Source: an uncultured Oscillibacter sp.
GTDB taxonomy: Bacteria; Bacillota; Clostridia; Oscillospirales; Oscillospiraceae
Direction: 5' to 3'
DNA: 64,000 bases
NCBI GenBank assembly: GCA_910588005.1
Contig: CAJUQM010000007.1
Location: 11,720-75,719, forward strand
Within the stretch, counting starts at the first letter, position 1; each line of letters opens with the position of its first letter. The notes beneath the pieces were generated by a model. The model had not been told where the DNA came from and did not search any database. It saw only the letters and a program-made list of their open reading frames with translations. This document shows, piece by piece, positions 16,226 through 24,499 of the stretch. The translations under genes were made by a program, and so were the position numbers.

Positions 16226-18208
16226 ATGGAAAATAAGAAATTCTATATCACCACGCCGATCTACTATCCCTCGGACAAGCTCCATATCGGCCATACCTAC
16301 TGCACCGTGGCCACCGATACCCTGGCCCGCTATCACCGCCTCCGGGGCGAGGACGTCATGTTCCTCACCGGTACCGACGAGCATGGACAGAAAATTGAGG
16401 ACAAGGCCCGGGAGGCCGGCGTTACTCCCAAGGAGTTTGTGGACCGCATTGTGGAGGGTCCCGGCGGCGTGCTGGATCTGTGGAAGCTGATGAATATCTC
16501 CAACGACCGCTTTATCCGCACCACGGACGATTATCACGTGGCCTCCGTCCAGCGGATTTTCCGCCGGATGTATGATAGCGGGGATATTTACAAGGGCACC
16601 TACAAGGGCAAGTACTGCAAGCCCTGCGAGTCCTTTTGGACCGAGAGCCAGCTGGTGGACGGCAAATGCCCCGACTGTGGCCGGGAGGTTCAGGACGCCG
16701 AGGAGGAGGCGTATTTCTTCCGCCTGAGCAAGTATGCCGGCCGTATCCGGGATCTGCTGGAGAACACCGATTTTCTGGAGCCACGCTCCCGGGTCAACGA
16801 GATGGTGAAGAACTTCATCGACCCGGGACTGGAGGACCTGTGCGTCTCACGGACGAGCTTTTCCTGGGGCGTGCCCGTGGATTTTGACCCCGGACATGTG
16901 GTCTACGTCTGGGTGGACGCCCTCACCAACTATATCACTGCCCTGGGCTATGAGAACGACCGGTACGGCGACTACGGCAAGGGCTGGTGGCCCGGCGTAA
17001 ACATTGTGGGCAAGGAGATTGTCCGCTTCCACTCCATTATCTGGCCGGCCATTTTGATGAGCTTGGGCGAGCCGCTTCCCAAAAAGTGCTTCGGCCACGG
17101 CTGGCTGCTGCTGGACGGAGGCAAGATGAGCAAGTCCAAGGGCAATGTGGTGGACCCCTATATTCTGGCCGAAAAGTTTGGCGTGGACGCTCTGCGTTTC
17201 TTCCTGATGCGCACCTTTCCCTTTGGGTCCGACGGCAATTTCTCCAACGAGCTTTTGATCCAGACCATCAATACAGATCTGGCCAACGACCTGGGGAATC
17301 TGGTGAGCCGTACTACCGCCATGACGGGGAAGTACTTCGGCGGCTCCTTGCCCGCCGGATGTGCCGACTGGGACGGCCCGGAGTCCTGCGACACGGAGCT
17401 GCGGGAGGCCGCCATGGCCCTGCGGAGCGCCTATGAGAAGGATATGGAGTCCTTTGCGCCCCATACGGCCTTGGCGGACGTGTTCAAGGTGATCCAGCGG
17501 GCCAACAAGTATATCGATGAGAACACCCCCTGGAAGCTGTCCAAGGACATGGAGGCCAATGGCCGGCGTCTTGCCCGCGTCCTCTATACCCTGCTGGAGA
17601 CCACCCGGATCTGCGGCGTGCTGCTGACGCCCTTTATGCCCGGTTCCATGGAGAAGCTCTTTGCCCAGATCGGGGCCACCGCCGGGTGCCGGACTTGGGA
17701 CAGCGCCGCCCAGTGGGGCGCTCTGCCGGAGACTGCCGCCGTCAACAAGGGAGAGAATCTGTTCCCCCGCGTAGAGATGGACAAGGCTCTGGAGGAGCTG
17801 GAGGCGGCCGCCGAAGCCGCAAAACAGGCGGCTTTCCGCCCGGATATCGAGATTGAACCCCAGCTGGCGGAGAAGGTGGACTTTGATACCTTCTGCAAAT
17901 CCGACTTCCGGGTGGTGAAGGTAAAATCCTGCGACGCCGTGAAAAAAAGCGCCAAGCTCCTGCGCTTTACCCTGGATGACGGCACCGGCGTGGACCGGCA
18001 GATCCTCTCCGGCATCCACCAGTGGTACGAGCCGGAGGACCTGGTGGGGAAGACCCTGGTGGCCATTGTCAATCTGCCGCCCCGGAAGATGATGGGGCTG
18101 GAGAGCAACGGTATGCTGATCTCCGCCGTTCACACGGAGAAGGGGGAGGAGGCGCTGCACCTGCTTATGGTGGACGACGCCATCCCCGCCGGAGCGAAGC
18201 TCTGCTGA
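16226..18208 (+). CDS. metG: Methionyl-tRNA synthetase
   Basis: MetG charges tRNA-Met. The 660-residue class I synthetase has HIGH at residues 20-23, a four-cysteine zinc knuckle (CKPC then CPDC near 130-155) and KMSKS at 300-304. The C-terminal 105 residues form an EMAP-II-like tRNA-binding domain (DFDTFCKSDFRVVKV onward), giving the dimeric form common in Firmicutes. AAGGAGAG precedes the ATG. Confidence 0.98.
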   Translation: MENKKFYITTPIYYPSDKLHIGHTYCTVATDTLARYHRLRGEDVMFLTGTDEHGQKIEDKAREAGVTPKEFVDRIVEGPGGVLDLWKLMNISNDRFIRTTDDYHVASVQRIFRRMYDSGDIYKGTYKGKYCKPCESFWTESQLVDGKCPDCGREVQDAEEEAYFFRLSKYAGRIRDLLENTDFLEPRSRVNEMVKNFIDPGLEDLCVSRTSFSWGVPVDFDPGHVVYVWVDALTNYITALGYENDRYGDYGKGWWPGVNIVGKEIVRFHSIIWPAILMSLGEPLPKKCFGHGWLLLDGGKMSKSKGNVVDPYILAEKFGVDALRFFLMRTFPFGSDGNFSNELLIQTINTDLANDLGNLVSRTTAMTGKYFGGSLPAGCADWDGPESCDTELREAAMALRSAYEKDMESFAPHTALADVFKVIQRANKYIDENTPWKLSKDMEANGRRLARVLYTLLETTRICGVLLTPFMPGSMEKLFAQIGATAGCRTWDSAAQWGALPETAAVNKGENLFPRVEMDKALEELEAAAEAAKQAAFRPDIEIEPQLAEKVDFDTFCKSDFRVVKVKSCDAVKKSAKLLRFTLDDGTGVDRQILSGIHQWYEPEDLVGKTLVAIVNLPPRKMMGLESNGMLISAVHTEKGEEALHLLMVDDAIPAGAKLC

Positions 18209-18293
18209 TGCAAAAGCGGAAGGCATTTTTGGGTTTGCGGGAATCTCAAATTTTGAGACCTCCTGTCGGGAGGCGTCAGAAAGGAACATCTCA

Positions 18294-18953
18294 ATGCGTT
18301 TGCAAAGCGCCATTTTCGATATGGACGGCACCCTGCTGGACTCTATGCACATCTGGCGGGACATTGGTCCCAGAATGCTCCGCGCCCGGGGCATCCAGCC
18401 TGCTCCGGACCTGGGAGAGCGGCTGAAGGTTATGACCGCCCGGCAGGGGGCCGCCTACTGCAAGGAGACCTACCTTCTCCCGGACACGGTGGATGAGGTA
18501 TACGCGCAGATTGAGGCCCAGGTAAAGGGGTTTTATGAAAATGAGGCGGAGGTCAAGCCGGGGGTGAAAAATCTCCTGTCCCTCTTAAAGATGGAGGGCG
18601 TCTGGATGTACGTTGCCACTGCCACAGACCGCCACCTGGCGGAGAGCGCCCTCCGCCACGCCGGGATCCGGGACTATTTCCGGGGGATTGTCACCTCCGC
18701 CGAGACGGGGGTGGGCAAGGACGCCAGCCCGGAGATCTATGAGCGGGCCATGCGGCGGCTGCAGTCCAATAAAAAGGACACCGTGATTTTTGAGGATGCC
18801 CTCCACGCCATCCGTACCGCCAAGGCGGCGGGCTTTCGGGTGGCGGCGGTCTATGATCCCTCTGCCGAGGAGGATCAGGAGGAGATCCGCTCCCTGGCGG
18901 ACTACTATTTCCGCTCGTTTGAGGAGCTGTTTGAGACGGAGACGCTGAACTAG
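18294..18953 (+). CDS. HAD-superfamily hydrolase, beta-phosphoglucomutase-like
   Basis: A 219-residue HAD phosphatase with motif I DMDGTLLDS at about 9-17, motif II TATDRH, a motif III lysine in GVGKDASPEIYE and motif IV VIFEDALHAIRTAKAAG. A helical cap is inserted after motif I, so it belongs to the GPH/PGMB-like subfamily. The substrate cannot be told. AGAAAGGA lies before the ATG, 85 bp downstream of metG with no terminator between, so read-through from metG is likely. Confidence 0.88.
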   Translation: MRLQSAIFDMDGTLLDSMHIWRDIGPRMLRARGIQPAPDLGERLKVMTARQGAAYCKETYLLPDTVDEVYAQIEAQVKGFYENEAEVKPGVKNLLSLLKMEGVWMYVATATDRHLAESALRHAGIRDYFRGIVTSAETGVGKDASPEIYERAMRRLQSNKKDTVIFEDALHAIRTAKAAGFRVAAVYDPSAEEDQEEIRSLADYYFRSFEELFETETLN

Positions 18954-18975
18954 GCCGGTTTCTAAACGGGACCTA

Positions 18976-19008
18976 AAAATTTGACGGGCTGTGCCCGTCA
19001 AATTTTTT
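18976..19008 (+). terminator. Terminator after the HAD gene
   Basis: A perfect 14-bp stem (18976-18989 with 18993-19006), 3-nt loop, ending in TTTTTT. Confidence 0.92.
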
Positions 19009-19069
19009 GCGGCCGTTTGTAACGTTTGCCTTTTCCGGGGGATATATAGGGTGAAAGGAGGGGAAAACC

Positions 19070-19558
19070 GTGGATGATATGAGCGAAATTTACCGCCGCC
19101 ATGCCCAGACTGTCTACAAGTTTCTCCTCTCTCAAACCCACGATCCGGATCTGGCGGAGGAGCTGACCCAGGAGACCTTTTATCAGGCGGTGCGCTCCAT
19201 CGGCCGGTTTGACGGCGGCTGCAAGGTCTCCGTATGGCTCTGCCAGATTGCCAAGCACCTGTGGTATCAGTATCTGCGCAGGCATAAGCGGGAATCTCCC
19301 ATGCCGGAAGCTGCGCCGGAGGCACCCACCCCCTCGGCGGAGGAGGGGCTGCTGGAGCGGGAGGGAAAACTGGACTTGCTGCGGCAGATTCATGACCTGG
19401 GGACGGACGCCCGGGAAGTGGTGTATCTCCGGGCCTTTGGGGGACTGACGTTTCGGGAGATCGGAGATGTGATGGGGAGGACGGAGACCTGGGCAAGAGT
19501 GACCTTTTACAGGACGAAGGAGAAACTGCGAAACGGAGGAACGAGCGATGAAGAATGA
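19070..19558 (+). CDS. ECF-type RNA polymerase sigma factor
   Basis: A 162-residue group 4 sigma factor. Region 2 is at about 5-65 (YRRHAQTVYKFLLSQTHDPDLAEELTQETF) and region 4 at about 105-158 (REVVYLRAFGGLTFREIGDVMGRTETWARVTFYRTKEKL). The start is a GTG with AAAGGAGGGG upstream. The stop overlaps the next gene by 11 bp; that gene encodes a zinc-finger membrane protein, the likely anti-sigma factor. The regulon is unknown. Confidence 0.92.
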   Translation: MDDMSEIYRRHAQTVYKFLLSQTHDPDLAEELTQETFYQAVRSIGRFDGGCKVSVWLCQIAKHLWYQYLRRHKRESPMPEAAPEAPTPSAEEGLLEREGKLDLLRQIHDLGTDAREVVYLRAFGGLTFREIGDVMGRTETWARVTFYRTKEKLRNGGTSDEE

Positions 19559-20654
19559 TCTGACCTGCGCGGTGGTGAGGGACCTGCTGCCAAGCTGCGT
19601 GGAAAACCTGGCGGCGGCGGAGACGGTTCAGGCGGTGGAGCGGCACCTGGCCGCCTGTCCGGACTGCGCTGCGAAACACGCGGCCATGGTGGACCCGGAG
19701 CTGGCTGCCAAGCTGGAGGAGGAGCGGCGGGAGCTGGACTACCTGAGACGGGTGAAGCGGCGGAGCTGGTTTCGGATTTTGGCGGCAGTGGTGTGCACGG
19801 TGCTGGTGATCGCTGGGGGTTTTGCCGCCAAAATCTTTCTGATCGGCACCCCCATCCAGCCCCAGACCTACGCTCTGCGCCACTATGTGGACGAGGAGAA
19901 CGTGCTGCACCTGATCATCGACTGCGTAAACTCCGCCTGGGCCTATCACGGCTGGAAAACGGAGGAGACGGACGGCGTTGTGGAGATCTCCGGCCGGTCC
20001 GTCACGGTCTCTCCGGTCCATAAAGAGGGGTGGGGCCGCCTGAAGGTGCCCCTGGAGGGCGTCCGGGAGGTCCGGCTCTGCGGGGACGTGGTTTATCAGG
20101 ATGGCGTGGTGGTTGGCAGCGCGGCCATGCACCGCTACGGGGCCCGCACGCCCTATGTGGGAGAGGCCCCGGCCCTGGGCCGGGTGGCGGAGGCCGTAGG
20201 GCTGGACGCGCAGTGGAGCTATACCACAGAGCTGGCCACCGGCCAGCGGCCCTACCGATGGACCATCAAATTCCAGGACCACTGGGGTGACACCTCCGCC
20301 GGGGAGTGGATGCGTTATTACTACGGCCCCCAGATGCTGGCTTTGGTTGACAATCTGGACGAGGTGGGCTGGACCTACACCACCGCCACCTCCTCGGGAA
20401 AGACCTTCTGTGAGGGCGTGCTGACCCTGGAGGAGGCCGATGCCCATCTGGCGGAGCTGCTGGAGGGGAGCAGTCTGGACGGGCGGTGGAAGGAGCTGAA
20501 AAGCGTCAAGGACTTTGCCGCCACCCCCGCCGGGATGCAGGTGCTCTATGACCTGCTGTGGGAGGACCTGGAAACCGTGTTCAATTCCCGCACGTGGATT
20601 GAAACAGTGCCTTCGGAGTCCTCCCCGGACGGACCCGATTTTTTGGAGACATAA
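19548..20654 (+). CDS. Membrane anti-sigma factor with zf-HC2 domain and extracytoplasmic DUF4825-like domain
   Basis: A 368-residue protein. The N-terminus carries the anti-sigma zinc motif His33-xxx-Cys37-xx-Cys40 (ERHLAACPDC). A single membrane helix lies at about 74-95, followed by a roughly 270-residue outer domain resembling those of clostridial DUF4825 anti-sigma factors. It should hold the upstream sigma factor at the membrane until a signal releases it. The overlap with the sigma gene supports the pairing. Confidence 0.85.
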   Translation: MKNDLTCAVVRDLLPSCVENLAAAETVQAVERHLAACPDCAAKHAAMVDPELAAKLEEERRELDYLRRVKRRSWFRILAAVVCTVLVIAGGFAAKIFLIGTPIQPQTYALRHYVDEENVLHLIIDCVNSAWAYHGWKTEETDGVVEISGRSVTVSPVHKEGWGRLKVPLEGVREVRLCGDVVYQDGVVVGSAAMHRYGARTPYVGEAPALGRVAEAVGLDAQWSYTTELATGQRPYRWTIKFQDHWGDTSAGEWMRYYYGPQMLALVDNLDEVGWTYTTATSSGKTFCEGVLTLEEADAHLAELLEGSSLDGRWKELKSVKDFAATPAGMQVLYDLLWEDLETVFNSRTWIETVPSESSPDGPDFLET

Positions 20655-20657
20655 GGA

Positions 20658-20688
20658 AACAGCGGGGCGGCTTTGCCGCCCCGCTGTT
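20658..20688. terminator. Bidirectional terminator between anti-sigma and marR genes
   Basis: A perfect 14-bp stem (20658-20671 with 20675-20688) with TTT loop between convergent genes. Confidence 0.85.
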
Positions 20689-21164
20689 CAGATCTCCTCC
20701 GGATGGGTCCTTTCATACGCCTCCAGCAGATGGCAGAAGTTCTGCCGCCGCTCATCCCGGCTGCGGAGCTGAAGTTTGTCCAGCAGAGAGACCAGGGCGG
20801 TCAGCTCCGCCTCCTCCAGCTCTGCCGTCAGCCAGTCAAAGTAAAAGGCCTCCGCCTCCACCTTGGCCTCCCGCAGGGCGTCGCCCCGCTCCGTGACAAA
20901 GAGCTGTTTTCGCCGCTTGTCCTCGGGGTTGGGCAGGCGGCGGATATAACCCGCCTCCTCCAGCTTCGCCGCCCGGCGGGCAATGGTGCTCTTGTCCAGA
21001 CAGTACAGCCGCCGCAGCTCCTCTTGGGTGACGCTGGGCCGGTGCCGCACGGTGTGGATCATATCGTAGTCGCTGAGGCTCAGGTCCGTGTTGCCCAGGG
21101 CTTGGGCCACAAACCGCTGGGCGTCCCTGTCAATTTTGCGGATTCGGCGGTTGGTGGGGTCCAT
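20688..21164 (-). CDS. MarR-family transcriptional regulator
   Basis: A 158-residue winged-helix regulator: HTVRHRPSVTQEELRRLYCLDKSTIARRAAKLEEAGYI is the helix-turn-helix and the PEDKRRKQLFVTERGDAL segment is the wing. MarR proteins bind palindromes as dimers and respond to small molecules. It is single on the minus strand, between the two sigma/anti-sigma modules; no neighbour is an obvious target. Confidence 0.9.
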   Translation of the reverse strand: MDPTNRRIRKIDRDAQRFVAQALGNTDLSLSDYDMIHTVRHRPSVTQEELRRLYCLDKSTIARRAAKLEEAGYIRRLPNPEDKRRKQLFVTERGDALREAKVEAEAFYFDWLTAELEEAELTALVSLLDKLQLRSRDERRQNFCHLLEAYERTHPEEI

Positions 21165-21370
21165 AGCGTCATCCCCTTCATCTTGTTTTTTACATCATAA
21201 CAGGAGGACGGGGGTCCGTCAATTCTGCCGGAACATTTTCGACGGATTGCACAAATCGTTGCAACACGCAACAATTTTGCTTGACTTTTCTACGGCGGGA
21301 ACGTATGATAAGTTTGTCGGGAGGACTGGGAAACCTTCCGCGCCACGGGAATTTTTAGAATACACAAAGA

Positions 21371-21399
21371 GCGCGCCAGGGCTGATCACCCTGGCGCGC
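21371..21399 (-). terminator. Terminator of the minus-strand ECF/DUF4179 operon
   Basis: An 11-bp GC-rich stem (GCGCGCCAGGG / CCCTGGCGCGC), followed on the minus strand by TCTTTGTGTATT. Confidence 0.8.
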
Positions 21400-21414
21400 C
21401 TGACGTTTACTGCC

Positions 21415-22476
21415 CTATTCGGCGGGGATGGGAAACACGACGCCGCCCACGGAGATGGATGCCAGTTCCTCCAGGGGGGTGATCTCCTCCAGCACCTGCC
21501 CCTTGGAGCAGGCACTTGCACCGTTCTCCGGCCGGATGCTGCCCCCGGAGGTGCTGAGATCGACGACCGTACCGTCGGTCTTAGTCAAAAGAATCTCAAC
21601 ATTTTCCAGATACTGCCGGGCCTGACGGGCGTCCTCGGGGTCCTGGCGGCCACTTCCGCTGTTGGACCAGACGGGTTCGCTGTCTACGGTGTAGTTCACC
21701 TTCACCGCGATGGGGGAGACGCTGACGGTGCCGATCGTGAAGTTCAGCCCGTCCTGGGAGAAGGTCTCGCCGCCGCCCATGCGGACGGAGCAGTCCTCGT
21801 AGTCCACCTCAAAGCGGAACTTCCAATTGCCCTCGCACAGCAGCTCGGCCTGCTCCGTCTCCGGGTCCCAATAGCGCAGGTCCTCAAATTTCGCCATGGC
21901 GGTGCCGCGGGTCAGGGAGACATCAGAGCTGACGGCCTCCACGTACTGAACCATATTGTCCTCCGGGTCCTGGTCCACGAACCAGGCGCTGCCGTGGCTG
22001 CCGCCCTTGGCCCAGCTGGCCCCGCCGGAGCCGCCCACCATCAGATAGGTGCCGTCCGGCGCCTTGTCCGCCGGCAAAAACCGCTCCCCGTCCTCCCGGG
22101 TGAGGGTGTAGACGATGACGGCGTTGTACTCGTCGCCCATAATGGCGTCGGCGGAGATGGTGATGCCATGATCGGTGTCGGACGCCCCGATGGGATGGCC
22201 GATCTTGTCAATGACCTGGGTTTGGGATGCGGCTCCGCCAAAGAGGGGAGCGAACACGTCGATGGGGGTGGGCAGGATTCCCGCGGCGCTGGAACCCACC
22301 GCCAGCACCACCGCCACCGCGGCGGCGATGACCGCCATCCGGCCAAGGGGGCGGCGGGACATGCGGCGGGTCCGGCGGGCCGCCTCCTTGGCGGCGCTGG
22401 CCGCCAATTGGGCCGTTTGCTCCGGCGTAAAGCGCAGGGAGTCTAAACTCTGCTTATATTCAGACAGATTGCTCAT
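21415..22476 (-). CDS. DUF4179 membrane protein, probable anti-sigma factor
   Basis: A 353-residue protein with a cytosolic N-terminus of about 45 residues, one membrane helix at about 47-68, and a large outer DUF4179 domain (VIDKIGHPIGASDTDHGITI, AIMGDEYNAVIVYTL). No HxxxCxxC zinc motif is present. It overlaps the upstream ECF sigma gene by 17 bp. DUF4179 proteins are typically encoded next to ECF sigma factors and act as, or are presumed to be, anti-sigma factors. Confidence 0.82.
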   Translation of the reverse strand: MSNLSEYKQSLDSLRFTPEQTAQLAASAAKEAARRTRRMSRRPLGRMAVIAAAVAVVLAVGSSAAGILPTPIDVFAPLFGGAASQTQVIDKIGHPIGASDTDHGITISADAIMGDEYNAVIVYTLTREDGERFLPADKAPDGTYLMVGGSGGASWAKGGSHGSAWFVDQDPEDNMVQYVEAVSSDVSLTRGTAMAKFEDLRYWDPETEQAELLCEGNWKFRFEVDYEDCSVRMGGGETFSQDGLNFTIGTVSVSPIAVKVNYTVDSEPVWSNSGSGRQDPEDARQARQYLENVEILLTKTDGTVVDLSTSGGSIRPENGASACSKGQVLEEITPLEELASISVGGVVFPIPAE

Positions 22477-22948
22477 AATCCATTCCTCCTAATATCTCTT
22501 TCAGCTTTGCCCGGCCCCGGGCCAGGCGGGTGTGGACAGTGGCGGTGGGCATGCCCAGGATCTCCCCGATCTCCGCGGCCTGATAGCCCTCGTAGTAGTA
22601 GAGATGGATCACCGCCCGGTAGTGGGGCGGCAGGGTGTTTACCGCTGAGAGGACGGAGCCGTCCTCCGCCTCTGGGGCGGGAATCTGAAATCCGTCTTCC
22701 AGGGGACGGGTGCGCTGCCGCCAGGGACTTTTCAGAATGTCCTTGCAGGCGTTGGACGCCATCCGCAGGACATAAGCCCGCTCATGGGCGGGGCTTTCAA
22801 AGCTCCGGGGTTCCGTGAGAAGCTTGACGAATACGTTCTGGCACACGTCTTGGGCATCCTGGGTGTTTTTTAAATAGGTATAGCTCAGGCGGAGAATGGC
22901 GTCGGCATAGGTCTCTGCCAGACGTTCCGCTTGCTGGCTGTAATTCAT
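22460..22948 (-). CDS. ECF-type RNA polymerase sigma factor
   Basis: A 162-residue sigma-70 group 4 factor with region 2 (RLSYTYLKNTQDAQDVCQNVFVKLL) and region 4 (LPPHYRAVIHLYYYEGYQAAEIGEILGMPTATVHTRLARGRAKLKE). It has no obvious close match to the other sigma factor at 19.1-19.6 kb beyond the family motifs. GGAG precedes the ATG by about nine bases. The 265-bp gap upstream (22949-23213) holds no further gene. Confidence 0.92.
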   Translation of the reverse strand: MNYSQQAERLAETYADAILRLSYTYLKNTQDAQDVCQNVFVKLLTEPRSFESPAHERAYVLRMASNACKDILKSPWRQRTRPLEDGFQIPAPEAEDGSVLSAVNTLPPHYRAVIHLYYYEGYQAAEIGEILGMPTATVHTRLARGRAKLKEILGGMDYEQSV

Positions 22949-23213
22949 TTGATTTCAACTCCTTTGAAGCGCGCTCATATAGGGTACGATTGGGAGACGC
23001 AAATCCTTTCATCCGTTGGAAAAATTTTTTTCATTTAAAACGCATCTGCCAAACAGCGGAGCCGGAGGACAGGCGGAACACATTTGGAGAAGCGCCGGAC
23101 ATACAGGGCCGGCTTCCTGTTTCCGGCCTTGCATGTCCGGCGGCGAAGTGATAGAATACGGGTATTCTATCAGAGATAAAGCGGGACATCCAGCCCCCGG
23201 GAAAGGAGTGCTT

Positions 23214-24320
23214 ATGAGACGGCTGTTACCCTTGCTGCTGGCGATGATATTGCTGCTGTCCGGCTGCGGACGGAGGGCGGAGACTCCGCCGGAACCTGTG
23301 GAGCCTCCGCCGGAGACGGAGGAACCCGGAGAGAGCCGGGCGGTCTCCCCGGAAAATCCGCTGCTGCTGGACAGCCTGCGGATCGAGGTCAGCCGAAGCG
23401 GACTGGATTCCGGCCGGCTGATGGAGGCGGCCCGGAGACTGCCGGAGCTGCTGCGGTCCGCCTTGGCGGACTGCCATATTCAAGTGGACATGGTGCAGGT
23501 CACCATCGGCTCCTCCCCCGCCGCCACTGTGCAGGCCTTGAATGAGGGCAGTGTGGATCTGGCCGTCCTGCCTGCCGAGGGGTTTGCCGGCCAGGAGACG
23601 GAGGCGGAGGTCCTGCTGGCCTCCGGTCCCGGCGGCGAGGACCTCCCCCTCTGGACGGACTGCGCCGTTGGGTTCCAGACCGCCATTTGGGCGGCCTCCA
23701 CGGACTATGGATTGAAGCTGGCCGGCCGGGCGGGCAAGGAGGGCGGCCTGCCTGCCTGGGAGGAGCTGGACCATGCCCGCTGGGGACTGCTGGGACCGGA
23801 CTCCCTGCCGGGCCGTCGGGCGGTGGACCTGTACCTGGCGGACAATTACGAGGGGAACGCCACGGCGGACCTGTCCCATGTCGCGGTATACGAGGATTTT
23901 GACCGGCTGTTCCAGGCGGCGGCAGACGGAGAGATCGACGTGTTTCTCGCGGACGGCGGCATTGTGGAGTTTGGAGAGGGGGACCGTGGAGAGACTCCCT
24001 CCGGCGGTTTTTTCCGCCTGGGAGAGACCGAGCGGTTTTACGAGATGGTGTTGGCGGTCTCCCCTGCGCGGGAGGATTTGTCCGCGCCGGAGCTGAATTT
24101 GCGGGACCCGCTGATGCATACTCTGACGCAGCTGTGCTGGTACGACGGCTCCCAGACCCTTCCCGACGGCACTCCCGCCTTTTCCGGGAACGGCTATGAT
24201 GCGGAGACACTGGCGCTGTGCCGGGACGTATTCGGCTCCTGCCGCTATGCCTGGGCGGAGAACGAAGATCTGCTGCCCACCCGCCGCCTGCTGGCCCTGG
24301 AGGGCCGCGCGGCGGAATAG
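23214..24320 (+). CDS. PhnD-like substrate-binding lipoprotein
   Basis: A 368-residue secreted lipoprotein with signal peptide and lipobox LLLSGCG, then a Pro/Glu-rich linker. The domain resembles phosphate/phosphonate ABC binding proteins: MVQVTIGSSPAATVQALNEGSVDLAVLP, LLGPDSLPGRRAVDLYL, a middle DFDRLFQAAADGEIDVFLADG. It is clearly a type 2 periplasmic-binding fold, but no permease or ATPase gene is next to it. It may serve a distant transporter or act as a sensor. GGAAAGGAG precedes the ATG. Confidence 0.72.
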   Translation: MRRLLPLLLAMILLLSGCGRRAETPPEPVEPPPETEEPGESRAVSPENPLLLDSLRIEVSRSGLDSGRLMEAARRLPELLRSALADCHIQVDMVQVTIGSSPAATVQALNEGSVDLAVLPAEGFAGQETEAEVLLASGPGGEDLPLWTDCAVGFQTAIWAASTDYGLKLAGRAGKEGGLPAWEELDHARWGLLGPDSLPGRRAVDLYLADNYEGNATADLSHVAVYEDFDRLFQAAADGEIDVFLADGGIVEFGEGDRGETPSGGFFRLGETERFYEMVLAVSPAREDLSAPELNLRDPLMHTLTQLCWYDGSQTLPDGTPAFSGNGYDAETLALCRDVFGSCRYAWAENEDLLPTRRLLALEGRAAE

Positions 24321-24327
24321 AGATAAA

Positions 24328-24357
24328 AGCATCCCCTGACTTTTGTCGGGGGATGCT
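24328..24357 (+). terminator. Terminator after the PhnD-like gene
   Basis: A 9-bp stem (AGCATCCCC/GGGGATGCT) around a 12-nt loop; followed by GATTCGTCTT. Confidence 0.75.
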
Positions 24358-24430
24358 GATTCGTCTTGGGCGGGGTGCTGCGGAGAGTCCTGGGACGTGA
24401 CTGCGGGACGGGCTGGGGAGGGAGCTGCCC

Positions 24431-24459
24431 TTGCGCAATTCGCGGATCTGGGGTATACT
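24431..24459 (+). promoter_or_regulatory. Promoter of the polA operon
   Basis: TTGCGC (24431-24436), 17 bp, TATACT (24454-24459). Confidence 0.7.
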
Positions 24460-24499
24460 AATATAATCTATAAGAATCATTTGCCCAGGAGGACTCCCC

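Noticed and set aside
18585..20447. A 620-codon frame on the minus strand opposite the HAD, sigma and anti-sigma genes
   Set aside because: The plus strand codes for clear families here; high GC opens antisense frames. No family motif or ribosome binding site.
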